Shown here in pieces: positions 14,157 to 22,837 of a stretch of 28,126 nucleotides of DNA (its first letter is position 1; each line of letters opens with the position of its first letter). The DNA comes from Lachnospiraceae bacterium. Its GTDB lineage: Bacteria; Bacillota; Clostridia; Lachnospirales; Lachnospiraceae. The notes below the pieces were generated by a model, which made no database searches, was not told the origin of the DNA, and worked only from the letters and a program-made list of their open reading frames with translations. A program made the translations under genes and the position numbers. The stretch is from assembly GCA_015057205.1 (NCBI GenBank), contig SVEW01000006.1:1-28126 (forward strand), read 5' to 3'.

Positions 14157-15332
14157 ATGAAATGTAAAAAATGTGGTTCAGAAGTAGTAACTGGAAAGGT
14201 TTATTGTACAAATTGCGGTGCGGAAATTCAAATTGTACCGGATTACAATGCCTTGGATGATGATATCTCCAATGGATTGCGTCCGGAAGAACCAAAACAG
14301 ATTCGCTCTGGGAATGAAAAAGATACAACACAAAAAATGCAACAACCGCAGCAACCGATGAAGAATAAACAGCCGTGGGATAAAAAAAAGAAGGCCTTGT
14401 TTATTGTTCTTGGAATTGTGTGCGTTGTGGCAATTGTTTTTGGAGTGTCTGTTTTCGTTACGAATCGTAAACATGAACAGTCTTTTGCTTTTCAGAAGGA
14501 AATGGCTCAGGAATACTATGACAATCATTTATATGAAAAAGCACTTAGCAGTATTGATAAAGCCATTAAATTAGAGCCGAAAGATATGGATTCAAGAATC
14601 TTACGAGCAGATATCTTAAAAGAATTAGGGCTGCGGGATGAGATGATTAATACACTTTTGACAGTCACAGATAAGGATTCTGATAATTATGAGGCCTATA
14701 AGCGATTGGTAAATGCTTATGGGGAGAAACAGGACTATGCTTCTATGCAAAAGCTTATGAAGAACATTACTGACGAGAAAATTCTTGCGTTGTTTGTTGG
14801 TTATGTGCCATCTACACCAAAATTTAAAGTAGAGCCCGGAAACTACGATACCCGTGTTATGCTTGAAATTACATCGGATTCTACGAGTCAGATTTACTAT
14901 ACGATAGACGGTAAATCCCCGGTTGCAAACGGTATAGCCTATACACAGGAGATTAAATTGGAAGAGGGAACAACAACCGTAAAGGCTGTTGCTACGAATG
15001 AATATGGAATTTATAGTGATGTTGTAGAAGGAGAGTATGTAATCAAGTTAGCAGTTCCGGATAAACCGGAAGTGTCATTGCCAAGTGGTACCTATACAGA
15101 GGCAAAAAAGGTGGAAATCACGGTTCCAAATGGATGTACAGCTTACTATACCTGGGATGGTTCTACACCAAACGAACAGGCTATACGCTATAAAAGACCT
15201 TTTGAAATTCCAAGTGGTAACAACGTGTTAAGCGTTATTGTGGTTAATGAGAATCGGCAGGCAAGTGATGTGGCTAGATTCAATTACATTTACTACCCAC
15301 AGGATGAGGATGAAGAAACGCAAGAGGAATAA
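14157..15332 (+). CDS. Zinc-ribbon, membrane-anchored TPR protein with CHB_HEX repeats
   Basis: A 391-residue multidomain protein. An N-terminal zinc ribbon has CxxC pairs at C3/C6 and C17/C20 (MKCKKCGSEV, YCTNCGAE). A Gln/Pro-rich linker leads to one membrane helix at 79-102. A TPR-like helical region (about 111-210) includes YEKALSSIDKAIKLEPKD. Two repeats of a chitobiase/beta-hexosaminidase C-terminal-like fold (about 220-300 and 305-385) carry IYYTIDGKSP and AYYTWDGSTP. By topology the ribbon is inside and the TPR and repeats outside, so it may scaffold envelope or septal proteins. Its place between ftsK and rlmH suggests co-transcription. No catalytic site is visible. Confidence 0.82.
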   Translation: MKCKKCGSEVVTGKVYCTNCGAEIQIVPDYNALDDDISNGLRPEEPKQIRSGNEKDTTQKMQQPQQPMKNKQPWDKKKKALFIVLGIVCVVAIVFGVSVFVTNRKHEQSFAFQKEMAQEYYDNHLYEKALSSIDKAIKLEPKDMDSRILRADILKELGLRDEMINTLLTVTDKDSDNYEAYKRLVNAYGEKQDYASMQKLMKNITDEKILALFVGYVPSTPKFKVEPGNYDTRVMLEITSDSTSQIYYTIDGKSPVANGIAYTQEIKLEEGTTTVKAVATNEYGIYSDVVEGEYVIKLAVPDKPEVSLPSGTYTEAKKVEITVPNGCTAYYTWDGSTPNEQAIRYKRPFEIPSGNNVLSVIVVNENRQASDVARFNYIYYPQDEDEETQEE

Positions 15333-15336
15333 GAAT

Positions 15337-15816
15337 ATGAAAATTACAATTCTATGTGTGGGACGTATCAAAGAAAAGTTTTATTCGCAAGCCATAGCAG
15401 AATATGTAAAACGTTTGGGACGATATTGTCAGATAGCGATTGTTGAGGTGGCGGATGAGAAAACTCCGGAAAAAGCATCTGAGAAGGAAGAGTTGCAGAT
15501 AAAAGAAAAAGAAGGGCAACGTCTTTTGGATAAGATGAAAGATGATATGTATGTCATTGCTTTGGCAATCAATGGGCAACAACCGGATTCTGTTGGATTG
15601 GCAAATAAAATGAAGTCATTGATGACGTATCAGACAAGTCATATTGCGTTTGTAATTGGTGGATCCCTTGGACTTTCTGAGTCAGTGCTGAATCGCGCAG
15701 ATGAGCAACTTAGTTTTTCAAAAATGACATTTCCGCATCAGCTGATGCGTGTAATATTATTAGAACAAATATATCGTTCTTTTCGTATAATTCATGGAGA
15801 ACCTTATCATAAATAG
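15337..15816 (+). CDS. rlmH: 23S rRNA pseudouridine-1915 N3-methyltransferase RlmH
   Basis: SPOUT-family methyltransferase that modifies pseudouridine 1915 in helix 69 of 23S rRNA on assembled 70S ribosomes. The 159-residue length equals the family standard. The start MKITILCVGRIKEKFY, the knot segment FVIGGSLGLSESVL and the C-terminal FPHQLMRVILLEQIYR with HGEPYHK are diagnostic. The start at 15337 has AGAGGAA about 8 nt upstream. The frame is open further 5' to an ATG at 15238, but that lies inside the preceding gene and adds residues foreign to RlmH. The stop precedes yqfC by 24 nt. Confidence 0.97.
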   Translation: MKITILCVGRIKEKFYSQAIAEYVKRLGRYCQIAIVEVADEKTPEKASEKEELQIKEKEGQRLLDKMKDDMYVIALAINGQQPDSVGLANKMKSLMTYQTSHIAFVIGGSLGLSESVLNRADEQLSFSKMTFPHQLMRVILLEQIYRSFRIIHGEPYHK

Positions 15817-15840
15817 AATAAGCGCTTCATAGAATATATC

Positions 15841-16134
15841 ATGAAGAATCGATGGATTAACATGAGAGAACGAATTACGGATCAATTGCAGCTTCCTACG
15901 GATATTATGCTTGGAGCTGCAATTTTGACGTTATCGGACAATCGTATAGTAAAAGTAGAAAATGTAAAAGGTATTTTGGGCTGTGATGATAAGCAAATAC
16001 GAATCCTGACAAAACGGTTTCGCATAATAATTTATGGCAGCGATCTAACAGTGTTATCGTATTCAAAAGACGAAGTGCAGATAACCGGCTGGGTGGACGA
16101 AATTCATTATACAGCGCGGGAGGAACAGGTATGA
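15841..16134 (+). CDS. yqfC: Sporulation protein YqfC
   Basis: Small YabP/YqfC-family protein of 97 residues. In Bacillus subtilis yqfC and yqfD are sporulation genes of the mother-cell programme. The core reads QLPTDIMLGAAILTLSDN, then a beta-rich segment with IIIYGSDLTVLSYSKDEV and GWVDEI, typical of the family. The ATG at 15841 has no clear ribosome binding site; an ATG at 15862 (MRERITDQLQ) is an alternative and gives the more usual N-terminus. The end overlaps the yqfD start by 4 nt, so the two are translationally coupled. Confidence 0.92.
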   Translation: MKNRWINMRERITDQLQLPTDIMLGAAILTLSDNRIVKVENVKGILGCDDKQIRILTKRFRIIIYGSDLTVLSYSKDEVQITGWVDEIHYTAREEQV

Positions 16135-17312
16135 GAGGATTATTTGAAATACTGTTCGGAACCAGCGTGTTTGTGTTGGAAGGGGAAATGGGAGAGCGAT
16201 TTTTGAATATTCTTGCCTTTCATCACATTGATTTATTGCACATTAACACGGACTATAGTAAAAACAACCGACAAATATGTATTCGTGTGTTACGACAAGA
16301 TGCACAGAGAGTAGAGCAGTTAGCTAAGAAGCATCGGCTTGGTGTTGTTTGTTTACAGGAAGAGGGGATTCCGAGAACTTGTTCGCTATGCAGACGGCAC
16401 TATACTTTTCTGATTGGAGCAATAAGTTGCTTTGTATTTTTAATGGTGATGTCGCAAGGTATCTGGAAGATTGAATTTGTTGGAAATTCCTACCACAGTA
16501 ACGAGGCGTTGCTTTCTTATCTACATACACGTAACATAGGGTATGGTAGTATACGTTTTTTTTACCGATGGGAGAAAGAGGAGCTTTGCTTACGAAAGCG
16601 ATATGCAGATATTGCATGGTGTAGTATGAATGTGGAAGGATGCAAACTAAGGATATGCATTACGGAAGGGGAAAAAATAAAGAAACTAAAAAAGTGCAGG
16701 CAATCAAATAATCTATGTGCATCCCATGATGCAATCATAAAATCCATTGTAACACGTAGTGGTACAGCCCTGATAACCGCTGGTACAAGGGTTAAGAAGG
16801 GCGATATATTAATCGAAGGGAAAATACCTTATCAAAATGATGCCGGTGAAATAACAGGTACGAGGCGAGTGGATGCAAAAGGAGAAGCAGTAGGGATATA
16901 TCGCTATCCGATAGGTTGGCGTTTTGACCTAAAAAAAGAAGAGTGGGTAACGCAAAAGATACGTAAACGCTTTGGGATTATGGTTGGGCAGCAATCCATT
17001 GTGTGTCCTTGGTTTTATAGGGTAAAAAAACAGGATGTTGTCATAACGGAATATAAAACAGGAATTTTGTGGAATTTGTTTAAAATACCGATAATTAAAT
17101 TCGATAAAATATGTTACCAAAAAATGAAAAAAGAAAAACAGCATACCATGAATGAAGCGAAAAGAGCTTTTAAACGAAAATTGCATTATTTATATAAAAA
17201 ATTTGATAAAAATAGGAGTAAAATCATTGAAAAAAATCTTCATATAGAACATAATAAGAGGGAGGTTCTGCTCAAGGGGTATGTTACCGTTAAAATCATT
17301 TTTCAAAAATAA
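16131..17312 (+). CDS. yqfD: Sporulation protein YqfD
   Basis: Membrane protein of 393 residues from the YqfD family, needed for efficient sporulation in Bacillus. A cytoplasmic N-terminal part of about 90 residues, with paired cysteines (CSLC, 84-87), precedes one transmembrane helix at 92-110. A long outer region resembles the FtsQ/POTRA-like and beta-rich C-terminal fold, including GTRVKKGDILIEGKIPYQND. The last 80 residues are extremely Lys-rich and poorly structured. It overlaps yqfC by 4 nt (ATGA). The phoH gene follows after 30 nt. Confidence 0.92.
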   Translation: MRGLFEILFGTSVFVLEGEMGERFLNILAFHHIDLLHINTDYSKNNRQICIRVLRQDAQRVEQLAKKHRLGVVCLQEEGIPRTCSLCRRHYTFLIGAISCFVFLMVMSQGIWKIEFVGNSYHSNEALLSYLHTRNIGYGSIRFFYRWEKEELCLRKRYADIAWCSMNVEGCKLRICITEGEKIKKLKKCRQSNNLCASHDAIIKSIVTRSGTALITAGTRVKKGDILIEGKIPYQNDAGEITGTRRVDAKGEAVGIYRYPIGWRFDLKKEEWVTQKIRKRFGIMVGQQSIVCPWFYRVKKQDVVITEYKTGILWNLFKIPIIKFDKICYQKMKKEKQHTMNEAKRAFKRKLHYLYKKFDKNRSKIIEKNLHIEHNKREVLLKGYVTVKIIFQK

Positions 17313-17342
17313 CTGAGCAGAACAGGAAAAGGAAGGTAATCT

Positions 17343-18368
17343 ATGAGTCTAAGTGAATTAGAAATGAATGTGGAGGCCATCCATTTAGCGAATGTATTTG
17401 GACAGCTAGACGCATATTTAAAAAAAATTGAGCGGTCATTACATGTAACCATTATGAATCGTAATGACGGTATTAAAATAATCGGAACAGCGAAAGATTG
17501 CGAATTGACAAAAAAGACGGTGGAGCAGTTGGTGGCACTATCAAAAGAACATAAAGAGATTTCCGAGCATGATGTGGATTATTGTTTGTCATTGGTTTAT
17601 GAAGATAGACAGGAAGAAATGTCTTTAATGGATAAGGAATTGATATGCCATACCGTGCAAGGTAAACCGGTAAAACCGAAGACTTTAGGACAGCGGGAAT
17701 ATGTCGAGGCAATTCGTAAGAATATGATTGTTTTTGGTATGGGACCGGCAGGTACCGGAAAGACCTATCTTGCCATGGCAATGGCTATTACAGCTTTTAA
17801 GAAAGAGGAAGTATCAAAAATTATATTGACACGACCGGCAATCGAAGCTGGAGAAAAGTTGGGATTTTTGCCGGGAGACTTACAAAGCAAAGTCGATCCG
17901 TATTTACGTCCGCTGTATGATGCGTTGTATCAGATTATGGGAGCAGAGAGTTTCATGAAGAATATGGAAAAGGGATTAATTGAGGTTGCGCCGTTGGCGT
18001 ATATGCGAGGACGGACCCTTGATAATGCCTTTATCATACTAGACGAAGCACAGAATACGACACCGGCACAGATGAAAATGTTTTTGACACGTATTGGCTT
18101 TGGGTCGAAGGTTGTAGTGACAGGAGACGCTACGCAGAAAGATTTGGCGCCGGGAGTAACGTCCGGATTGGATGTAGCGCTTCGGGTGCTAAAGAATGTA
18201 GAAGGAATTAAGATGTGCAGTCTAACAAGCGCCGATGTTGTTCGTCATCCGCTGGTACAAAGAATTGTAAAAGCTTATGAAGTTTATGAAGCGCATCATG
18301 GTAGTTTGGATTCACAAAGCGCGAGGGAACATGTACGTAGAGACAGGAAGGATACACGTCGAAGATGA
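17343..18368 (+). CDS. phoH: PhoH-family ATPase
   Basis: P-loop ATPase of 341 residues, the PhoH/YbeZ family associated with RNA metabolism and YbeY. An N-terminal KH-like part (about 1-100) leads to Walker A GPAGTGKT (134-141), the motif LTRPAIEAGEKLGFLPGDL and Walker B ILDEAQN (D234, E235), then VVTGDATQKDL and a C-terminal Arg/Lys tail. AGGAAGG upstream sets the start. The last 4 nt overlap the next gene, and ybeY is one gene further on. The yqfC-yqfD-phoH-HD-ybeY order is the standard Firmicutes cluster. Confidence 0.95.
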   Translation: MSLSELEMNVEAIHLANVFGQLDAYLKKIERSLHVTIMNRNDGIKIIGTAKDCELTKKTVEQLVALSKEHKEISEHDVDYCLSLVYEDRQEEMSLMDKELICHTVQGKPVKPKTLGQREYVEAIRKNMIVFGMGPAGTGKTYLAMAMAITAFKKEEVSKIILTRPAIEAGEKLGFLPGDLQSKVDPYLRPLYDALYQIMGAESFMKNMEKGLIEVAPLAYMRGRTLDNAFIILDEAQNTTPAQMKMFLTRIGFGSKVVVTGDATQKDLAPGVTSGLDVALRVLKNVEGIKMCSLTSADVVRHPLVQRIVKAYEVYEAHHGSLDSQSAREHVRRDRKDTRRR

Positions 18369-19543
18369 AATTATACGAACGAATGACCTGGCGTGATAAA
18401 GGAAAACTTGTTTTCATGTGGCTTATAACCATACTATCCGGTGTTGTGCTAAATTTGTTTTATGATATGAATTTTGCGCGTATGCTTTTGACAGGATTCT
18501 TTGGAATTTTGTTTTTCTTTGCCTTCTCATTTATGCTGGTACATGAATTTACCGTAGAAGAGAGCAGAAAACAGTTACATGATACGCTGACAAGAATGCT
18601 GTTTGGATATATGGGCGGCGTACTTCTTGCTGTACTTGGCTATGTATTGCCCCTAAGAGTTCACGTTTTTCTTGCGATTAGTGGTATTTTTTGCATTGTG
18701 GTACCGCCACTATACGGGGTATTGTTGTCACTGTTTTTAGGAATAATCGTTTCGCAAAGTACGTTGTTGACGGATTATGAATTAGGATATATTGTATTTC
18801 TTTGTATTATGGGAGCAATGATTTCACCGATATTGCTAAAAAAACAATACCGCATATTGGCATTTGTATTAATGACGGTCCTATCCGTTACTGCGGCGCT
18901 TTTATTTGGGTATACGAGTGATGGAAAGATTACTATGCAGGCAATGAGAAACAGCCTGGTAGAAGGTGTATTTAACGGTTTGTGCGTACTGTTTATACTA
19001 CCGATTGTCCTTAAGAAGAAAAAACAAAAGGAGTTGTCTACCTGTGTAAGAGCGATGGAACCAGATTTTCCATTGGCTGAATTCATGCGTTCCCTTTCTG
19101 AAAAACGGTTTGTGCGTTGCCAGTTTGTTGCTAAGGTTTGTGCATTATGCGCATTACAGGTTTCCTTTGATGAAAATTTGTGTGCTTGTGCCGGCTTTTA
19201 TTATGATTTATGTGATAACGATGAACCGGATAACATTGAATATGCAACCAATTTGGGCAAAAGTAATCTGCTGCCGATTGAAGTAGTGCGAATTATGTCG
19301 CAGTTCCATGGAGAGGTGAATCCGATTAGCAGTCGCGAAGCGGCTCTGGTAGATTTGGTTTATGAAACGGTACGTTCCTTAGAACAGCTTCCGGAAGAGG
19401 CAGAAGCGTTTGAAAAGGAAATGGCTGTACATACGGTTTTTAATAGTTTGTCGAAGAATGGCAGGTACGACGTAAGTGGATTGAGTATGAACCATTACCT
19501 TACGTTGCGTAATTTTTTAATTAAAGAGGTAGAACACTTATGA
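18365..19543 (+). CDS. Shortened PgpH/YqfF-like 7TM protein with degenerate HD domain
   Basis: It occupies the place of yqfF/pgpH, the 7TM-HD phosphodiesterase for c-di-AMP found between phoH and ybeY in Firmicutes. The 392-residue product is far shorter than the roughly 700 residues of PgpH: the large extracellular 7TMR-HDED part is missing, and about seven hydrophobic helices fill residues 15-219. A cytoplasmic HD-like domain follows (about 230-385). Its metal site is degraded: the HD pair reads Y280-D281 (GFYYDLCDN), the early QHS-type His segment reads FVRCQF, and only QFHG (313-316) resembles the later QHHG motif. I infer loss of hydrolase activity, perhaps keeping a sensing or binding role. 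It overlaps both neighbours by 4 nt. Confidence 0.8.
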   Translation: MKLYERMTWRDKGKLVFMWLITILSGVVLNLFYDMNFARMLLTGFFGILFFFAFSFMLVHEFTVEESRKQLHDTLTRMLFGYMGGVLLAVLGYVLPLRVHVFLAISGIFCIVVPPLYGVLLSLFLGIIVSQSTLLTDYELGYIVFLCIMGAMISPILLKKQYRILAFVLMTVLSVTAALLFGYTSDGKITMQAMRNSLVEGVFNGLCVLFILPIVLKKKKQKELSTCVRAMEPDFPLAEFMRSLSEKRFVRCQFVAKVCALCALQVSFDENLCACAGFYYDLCDNDEPDNIEYATNLGKSNLLPIEVVRIMSQFHGEVNPISSREAALVDLVYETVRSLEQLPEEAEAFEKEMAVHTVFNSLSKNGRYDVSGLSMNHYLTLRNFLIKEVEHL

Positions 19544-20034
19544 CAATTCATATTACCAATGAGCAATCCCTTTCGTTGGGATTTGATTATGATGCGTTAA
19601 CAAAAAAGGTAATCGAAGGTTGCCTTGCATATATGGAGTTTCCATATGAAGCGCAGGTTGAAGTAACATTTGTGGATTTGGAAACCATTCACGAAATTAA
19701 TCTAGAGCAAAGGCAGATAAATCGGCCTACGGATGTCTTGTCCTTTCCAATGATTGCTTACGATAAGGCTGGTGATTTTTCCCATCTTGAAGAAGATATG
19801 GACAATTTTGAACCGGAAAGCGGAGAGGCTTTACTTGGTGATATTGTGCTTTGTATTCCAAAAGTGCAGATGCAGGCAGAAGAATACGGACACAGTATGG
19901 AACGGGAATTTGCATTCCTTATATGTCACAGTATGCTGCACTTACTTGGCTATGATCATATGGAGAAGGAAGAAGAGCAGGTAATGTTTGCAAAACAGGA
20001 AGCAATTCTTGAAAAGATGGGCATAACAAGATAA
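19540..20034 (+). CDS. ybeY: Endoribonuclease YbeY
   Basis: Zinc-dependent endoribonuclease for 16S rRNA 3'-end maturation and ribosome quality control. The 164-residue product has the metal motif HSMLHLLGYDH with His130, His134 and His140, plus the family segments RPTDVLSFPM and LGDIVLCIPKV. An acidic insert (about 72-92, EEDMDNFEPESGE) is typical of Clostridia. It overlaps the preceding gene by 4 nt. The usual downstream partners in Firmicutes (dgkA, cdd, era) are absent; a lipoprotein gene follows. Confidence 0.97.
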   Translation: MTIHITNEQSLSLGFDYDALTKKVIEGCLAYMEFPYEAQVEVTFVDLETIHEINLEQRQINRPTDVLSFPMIAYDKAGDFSHLEEDMDNFEPESGEALLGDIVLCIPKVQMQAEEYGHSMEREFAFLICHSMLHLLGYDHMEKEEEQVMFAKQEAILEKMGITR

Positions 20035-20053
20035 AGCAGGGAGGAAGCAAAAG

Positions 20054-21136
20054 ATGAAGGGTAAGATAGTATTGTTTATGGTTACTTTTTGTGCAATCAT
20101 TGCGTTAGCCAGTGGTTGTGGAAAAAAGGAAACTGTAAAGAAGGAAAAGAAACCGGTGGAACAGCCGGCCGTGGTTGAACAGGAGAAAGAAGAGGAACCG
20201 GTGGATCCTCATGCGGGTAAAGTGCAGAGTAAACTTACCGGTTTATGGATTAAGAAATCGGTTGCAAAAAAGCGTCCGATTGCGTTTATGATGGGAAATA
20301 CAAGTGAAGCTGCGCCACAAAGTGGAATTGGTAAAGCATCTGTTGTATACGAAATTCCGGTGGAAGGCGGGATTACCCGTTTGATGGGACTGATAGAGAA
20401 TTATAAAAGAGTGAAGAAAATTGGTAGTGCCAGAAGTTGCCGTTACTATTTTGTACACTATGCAATGGAGTATGATGCTTTGTATTGCCATTTTGGTCAG
20501 TCTAAGTATGCTAAGAGCCTGCTTGCAGATGCAAGGGTAAATAATATTAATGGACTTGAAAACCTGGCGGGACAGGCGTATTATCGAAGTAATGAACGGA
20601 AAGCACCACATAATGCATATGCAGTGGGCGCTCGTTTGTATAAATTTGCTAAAAACAAGGGATATCGTTTAAATTATAAGAAGTCCCAGGATAGTCATTT
20701 TGTTTTTGCAAAGGAAGAAGAGCCAAACCGTTTGAAAGATGGTGTTTCGGCAAAGATGGTAAAACCTGGGTATCGCATCGATAATCCTGTGTTTACGTAT
20801 TCCAATAAAAAAGGTTTATACTACCGAAGTCAGTACGGTAAGCCACACAAGGATCAGGAAATGAAAAAGCAACTGTCTTGCAAAAATATTATAATTCAAT
20901 ACGTTTCGATGGGTCTTTTTGATGATAAAAAGAGTCTAACGATGAAGACGGTTGGTTCCGGAGATGGAATGTTTATCACGAATGGAAAGGCAGTTCCTAT
21001 TACCTGGAGTAAAAAGGATACATTTGCTGTTACCCATTATTATGGAATTGGTGGTAAAGAAGTTGCTTTGAATCCGGGTAAGACCTGGGTATTGATTGTT
21101 GATCGTTCTAAACGAAATCTGGTATCCATAAAATAA
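20054..21136 (+). CDS. yerB: DUF3048 lipoprotein (YerB-like)
   Basis: Secreted lipoprotein of 360 residues. A Lys start and hydrophobic core lead to a lipobox LASGC with lipidated Cys22, followed by a Lys/Glu/Pro-rich tether (about 24-60). The DUF3048 core (about 68-360) shows RPIAFMMGNTSEAAPQSGIG, YEIPVEGGITRLMG, RSCRYYFVHYA and later ITWSKKDTF and GKTWVLIVD. The family is common in spore formers and its biochemical role is not established; an envelope role is likely from location. GGGAGGAAG upstream supports the start. Confidence 0.9.
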   Translation: MKGKIVLFMVTFCAIIALASGCGKKETVKKEKKPVEQPAVVEQEKEEEPVDPHAGKVQSKLTGLWIKKSVAKKRPIAFMMGNTSEAAPQSGIGKASVVYEIPVEGGITRLMGLIENYKRVKKIGSARSCRYYFVHYAMEYDALYCHFGQSKYAKSLLADARVNNINGLENLAGQAYYRSNERKAPHNAYAVGARLYKFAKNKGYRLNYKKSQDSHFVFAKEEEPNRLKDGVSAKMVKPGYRIDNPVFTYSNKKGLYYRSQYGKPHKDQEMKKQLSCKNIIIQYVSMGLFDDKKSLTMKTVGSGDGMFITNGKAVPITWSKKDTFAVTHYYGIGGKEVALNPGKTWVLIVDRSKRNLVSIK

Positions 21137-21168
21137 AGCAAAATAGAGTTAAAAAAGGTAGGATATAT

Positions 21169-22827
21169 ATGGAAAAGAAGAAGAACAGCGGATCTGCTTT
21201 TTTGGTCCAAGGTTCGATTTTAGCAATTGCATCCATTGCTTCTCGCATAATCGGATTGATTTATCGCGTGCCAATGCAACGTATTATTGGTGATGTGGGT
21301 GGAGATTGTTATGGTACGGCATTTGAAGTATACAATATTATGCTTTTGATATCTTCTTATAGTTTGCCAACGGCTGTTTCGAAGTTTGTTTCAGAATGTA
21401 GGGCAAAGGGAGATTTTAAGCTGATTCATAAAGTATTTCGTGTTGCTATGGGCTTGTCTTTAACAAGTGGTCTTATAGCGTCCTGCATCATCTTTTTTGG
21501 TGCATCGTATATCACAGCTGCATTAAAAACACCACTGGCCATTTACGCTTTATTGGTACTGGCACCGGCGCTTGTGATTTTATCTGCGATGGGTGTAGTG
21601 CGAGGTTTGTTTCAAGGTATGGGAACCATGGTGCCAACAGCTTTGTCGCAGATTATTGAGCAAATCGTCAATGCGGTTGTCAGTGTATTTGCAGCGTATG
21701 TATTGTATCAGCGAGGCATGAAGATTGGTGCTGTGTTAGGACGCAAAGAGGACTATGCATCTGCTTATGGTGCAGCAGGTGGTACCATGGGTACGACTAG
21801 CGGTGCATTGGTTGGTTTTTTGTTTGTGTTTTTTCTGTTTTTGTTGTTCCGACATGTACTTGTTAAGATGGAAAAACGACAAAAATTTAGCTCCCATCAG
21901 TCAGTGGGATCTTTGATTGTTGTTTTGATAGCAACCATTGTTCCGGTATTGCTGAGTACAACTATTTATAATATCAGTGGTATTATGGATCAGTTCATCT
22001 TTAAAAATATGGCGACTTACCAAAATTATGATGCGGCGCTAATTTCGAGATGGTGGGGCGTTTTTAGTAGCAAATACAAGGTGTTGATTAATGTGCCGCT
22101 TGCAATTGCTTCTGCTATGGCGGCGTCTACGGTCCCTACGTTGACAGGGGCATTTGTTGCAAGAGACTATAAATTGGCACGTATTAAGACATATCAGGTT
22201 ACAAAGTTTGTGATGGTTATTTCAATCCCGTGCGTTGTGGGAATCGGGGTACTTGCATCGCCTATTATGCAATTGCTTTTTAATGATTCTTCGAAGTTAG
22301 CGGCGAATATGTTGATTGCGGGATGTGTTTCCATAGCCTTCTATTCGTTGTCAACCTTGTCGAATGGAATTTTACAGGGTATTAACCGTATGGGAGAACC
22401 GGTAAAAAATGCTGTGATTGCACTGGTACTTCACGTAATATTCCTGATTGTGGTAATGTATTTTTTGCGTTGGCATATATACGCAGTGATTTATGCAAAT
22501 GCATTCTATGCTTTTCTGATGTGCATTTTGAATGCCAATTCAATTCGGAAATATTTACGTTATCGTCAGGAAGTTTTTAAAACATTTTTTGTTCCTATCG
22601 TAGCATCGTTGGTTATGGGAGCAAGTGTATACGGAAGTTATACCGGGTTGATGATGATTTACCCCAAAAACAGTATTTGGACACTGGTTGCGATTATGGT
22701 TGGGGTTGTAGTATATGCGGTATTTTTATTATTATTGCGAGGACTTACTGCAGATGAGCTTTTGGCTTTCCCGAAGGGGGCAACTTTATTGCGACTTGCA
22801 CGAAAACTGCATCTTGTAAAAGAGTAG
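21169..22827 (+). CDS. MOP-superfamily lipid flippase (SpoVB/MurJ-like)
   Basis: Polytopic membrane protein of 552 residues with about 14 hydrophobic helices, related to SpoVB, YtgP and MurJ, which flip lipid-linked polymers such as lipid II. The start SAFLVQGSILAIASIASRII and the segment YNIMLLISSYSLPTAVSKFVSE are typical, as is GILQGINRMGEPVKNA in the second half. In Firmicutes several paralogues exist; I cannot tell a spore-cortex flippase from a vegetative one by sequence alone. GGTAGGAT upstream sets the start. The lipoprotein gene lies 32 nt upstream and a small membrane protein 10 nt downstream. Confidence 0.88.
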   Translation: MEKKKNSGSAFLVQGSILAIASIASRIIGLIYRVPMQRIIGDVGGDCYGTAFEVYNIMLLISSYSLPTAVSKFVSECRAKGDFKLIHKVFRVAMGLSLTSGLIASCIIFFGASYITAALKTPLAIYALLVLAPALVILSAMGVVRGLFQGMGTMVPTALSQIIEQIVNAVVSVFAAYVLYQRGMKIGAVLGRKEDYASAYGAAGGTMGTTSGALVGFLFVFFLFLLFRHVLVKMEKRQKFSSHQSVGSLIVVLIATIVPVLLSTTIYNISGIMDQFIFKNMATYQNYDAALISRWWGVFSSKYKVLINVPLAIASAMAASTVPTLTGAFVARDYKLARIKTYQVTKFVMVISIPCVVGIGVLASPIMQLLFNDSSKLAANMLIAGCVSIAFYSLSTLSNGILQGINRMGEPVKNAVIALVLHVIFLIVVMYFLRWHIYAVIYANAFYAFLMCILNANSIRKYLRYRQEVFKTFFVPIVASLVMGASVYGSYTGLMMIYPKNSIWTLVAIMVGVVVYAVFLLLLRGLTADELLAFPKGATLLRLARKLHLVKE

Positions 22828-22837
22828 GTATAAAGAT

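Noticed and set aside
15238..15336. In-frame upstream extension of RlmH
   Set aside because: It lies wholly inside the preceding gene, and RlmH proteins begin at the ATG at 15337 with the standard 159-residue length.
15819..15827. AAGCGCTT palindrome between rlmH and yqfC
   Set aside because: Too short to claim as an operator; no second copy or promoter is associated.
17265..17323. 10-bp inverted repeat (gttctgctca / tgagcagaac) spanning the end of yqfD
   Set aside because: The loop is 39 nt and no T run follows. A match of this size and spacing is expected about once in a window this long by chance.
18488..18493. TTGACA inside the PgpH-like gene (also one at 11101 in glgA)
   Set aside because: No -10 hexamer at a suitable distance and no gene start nearby.
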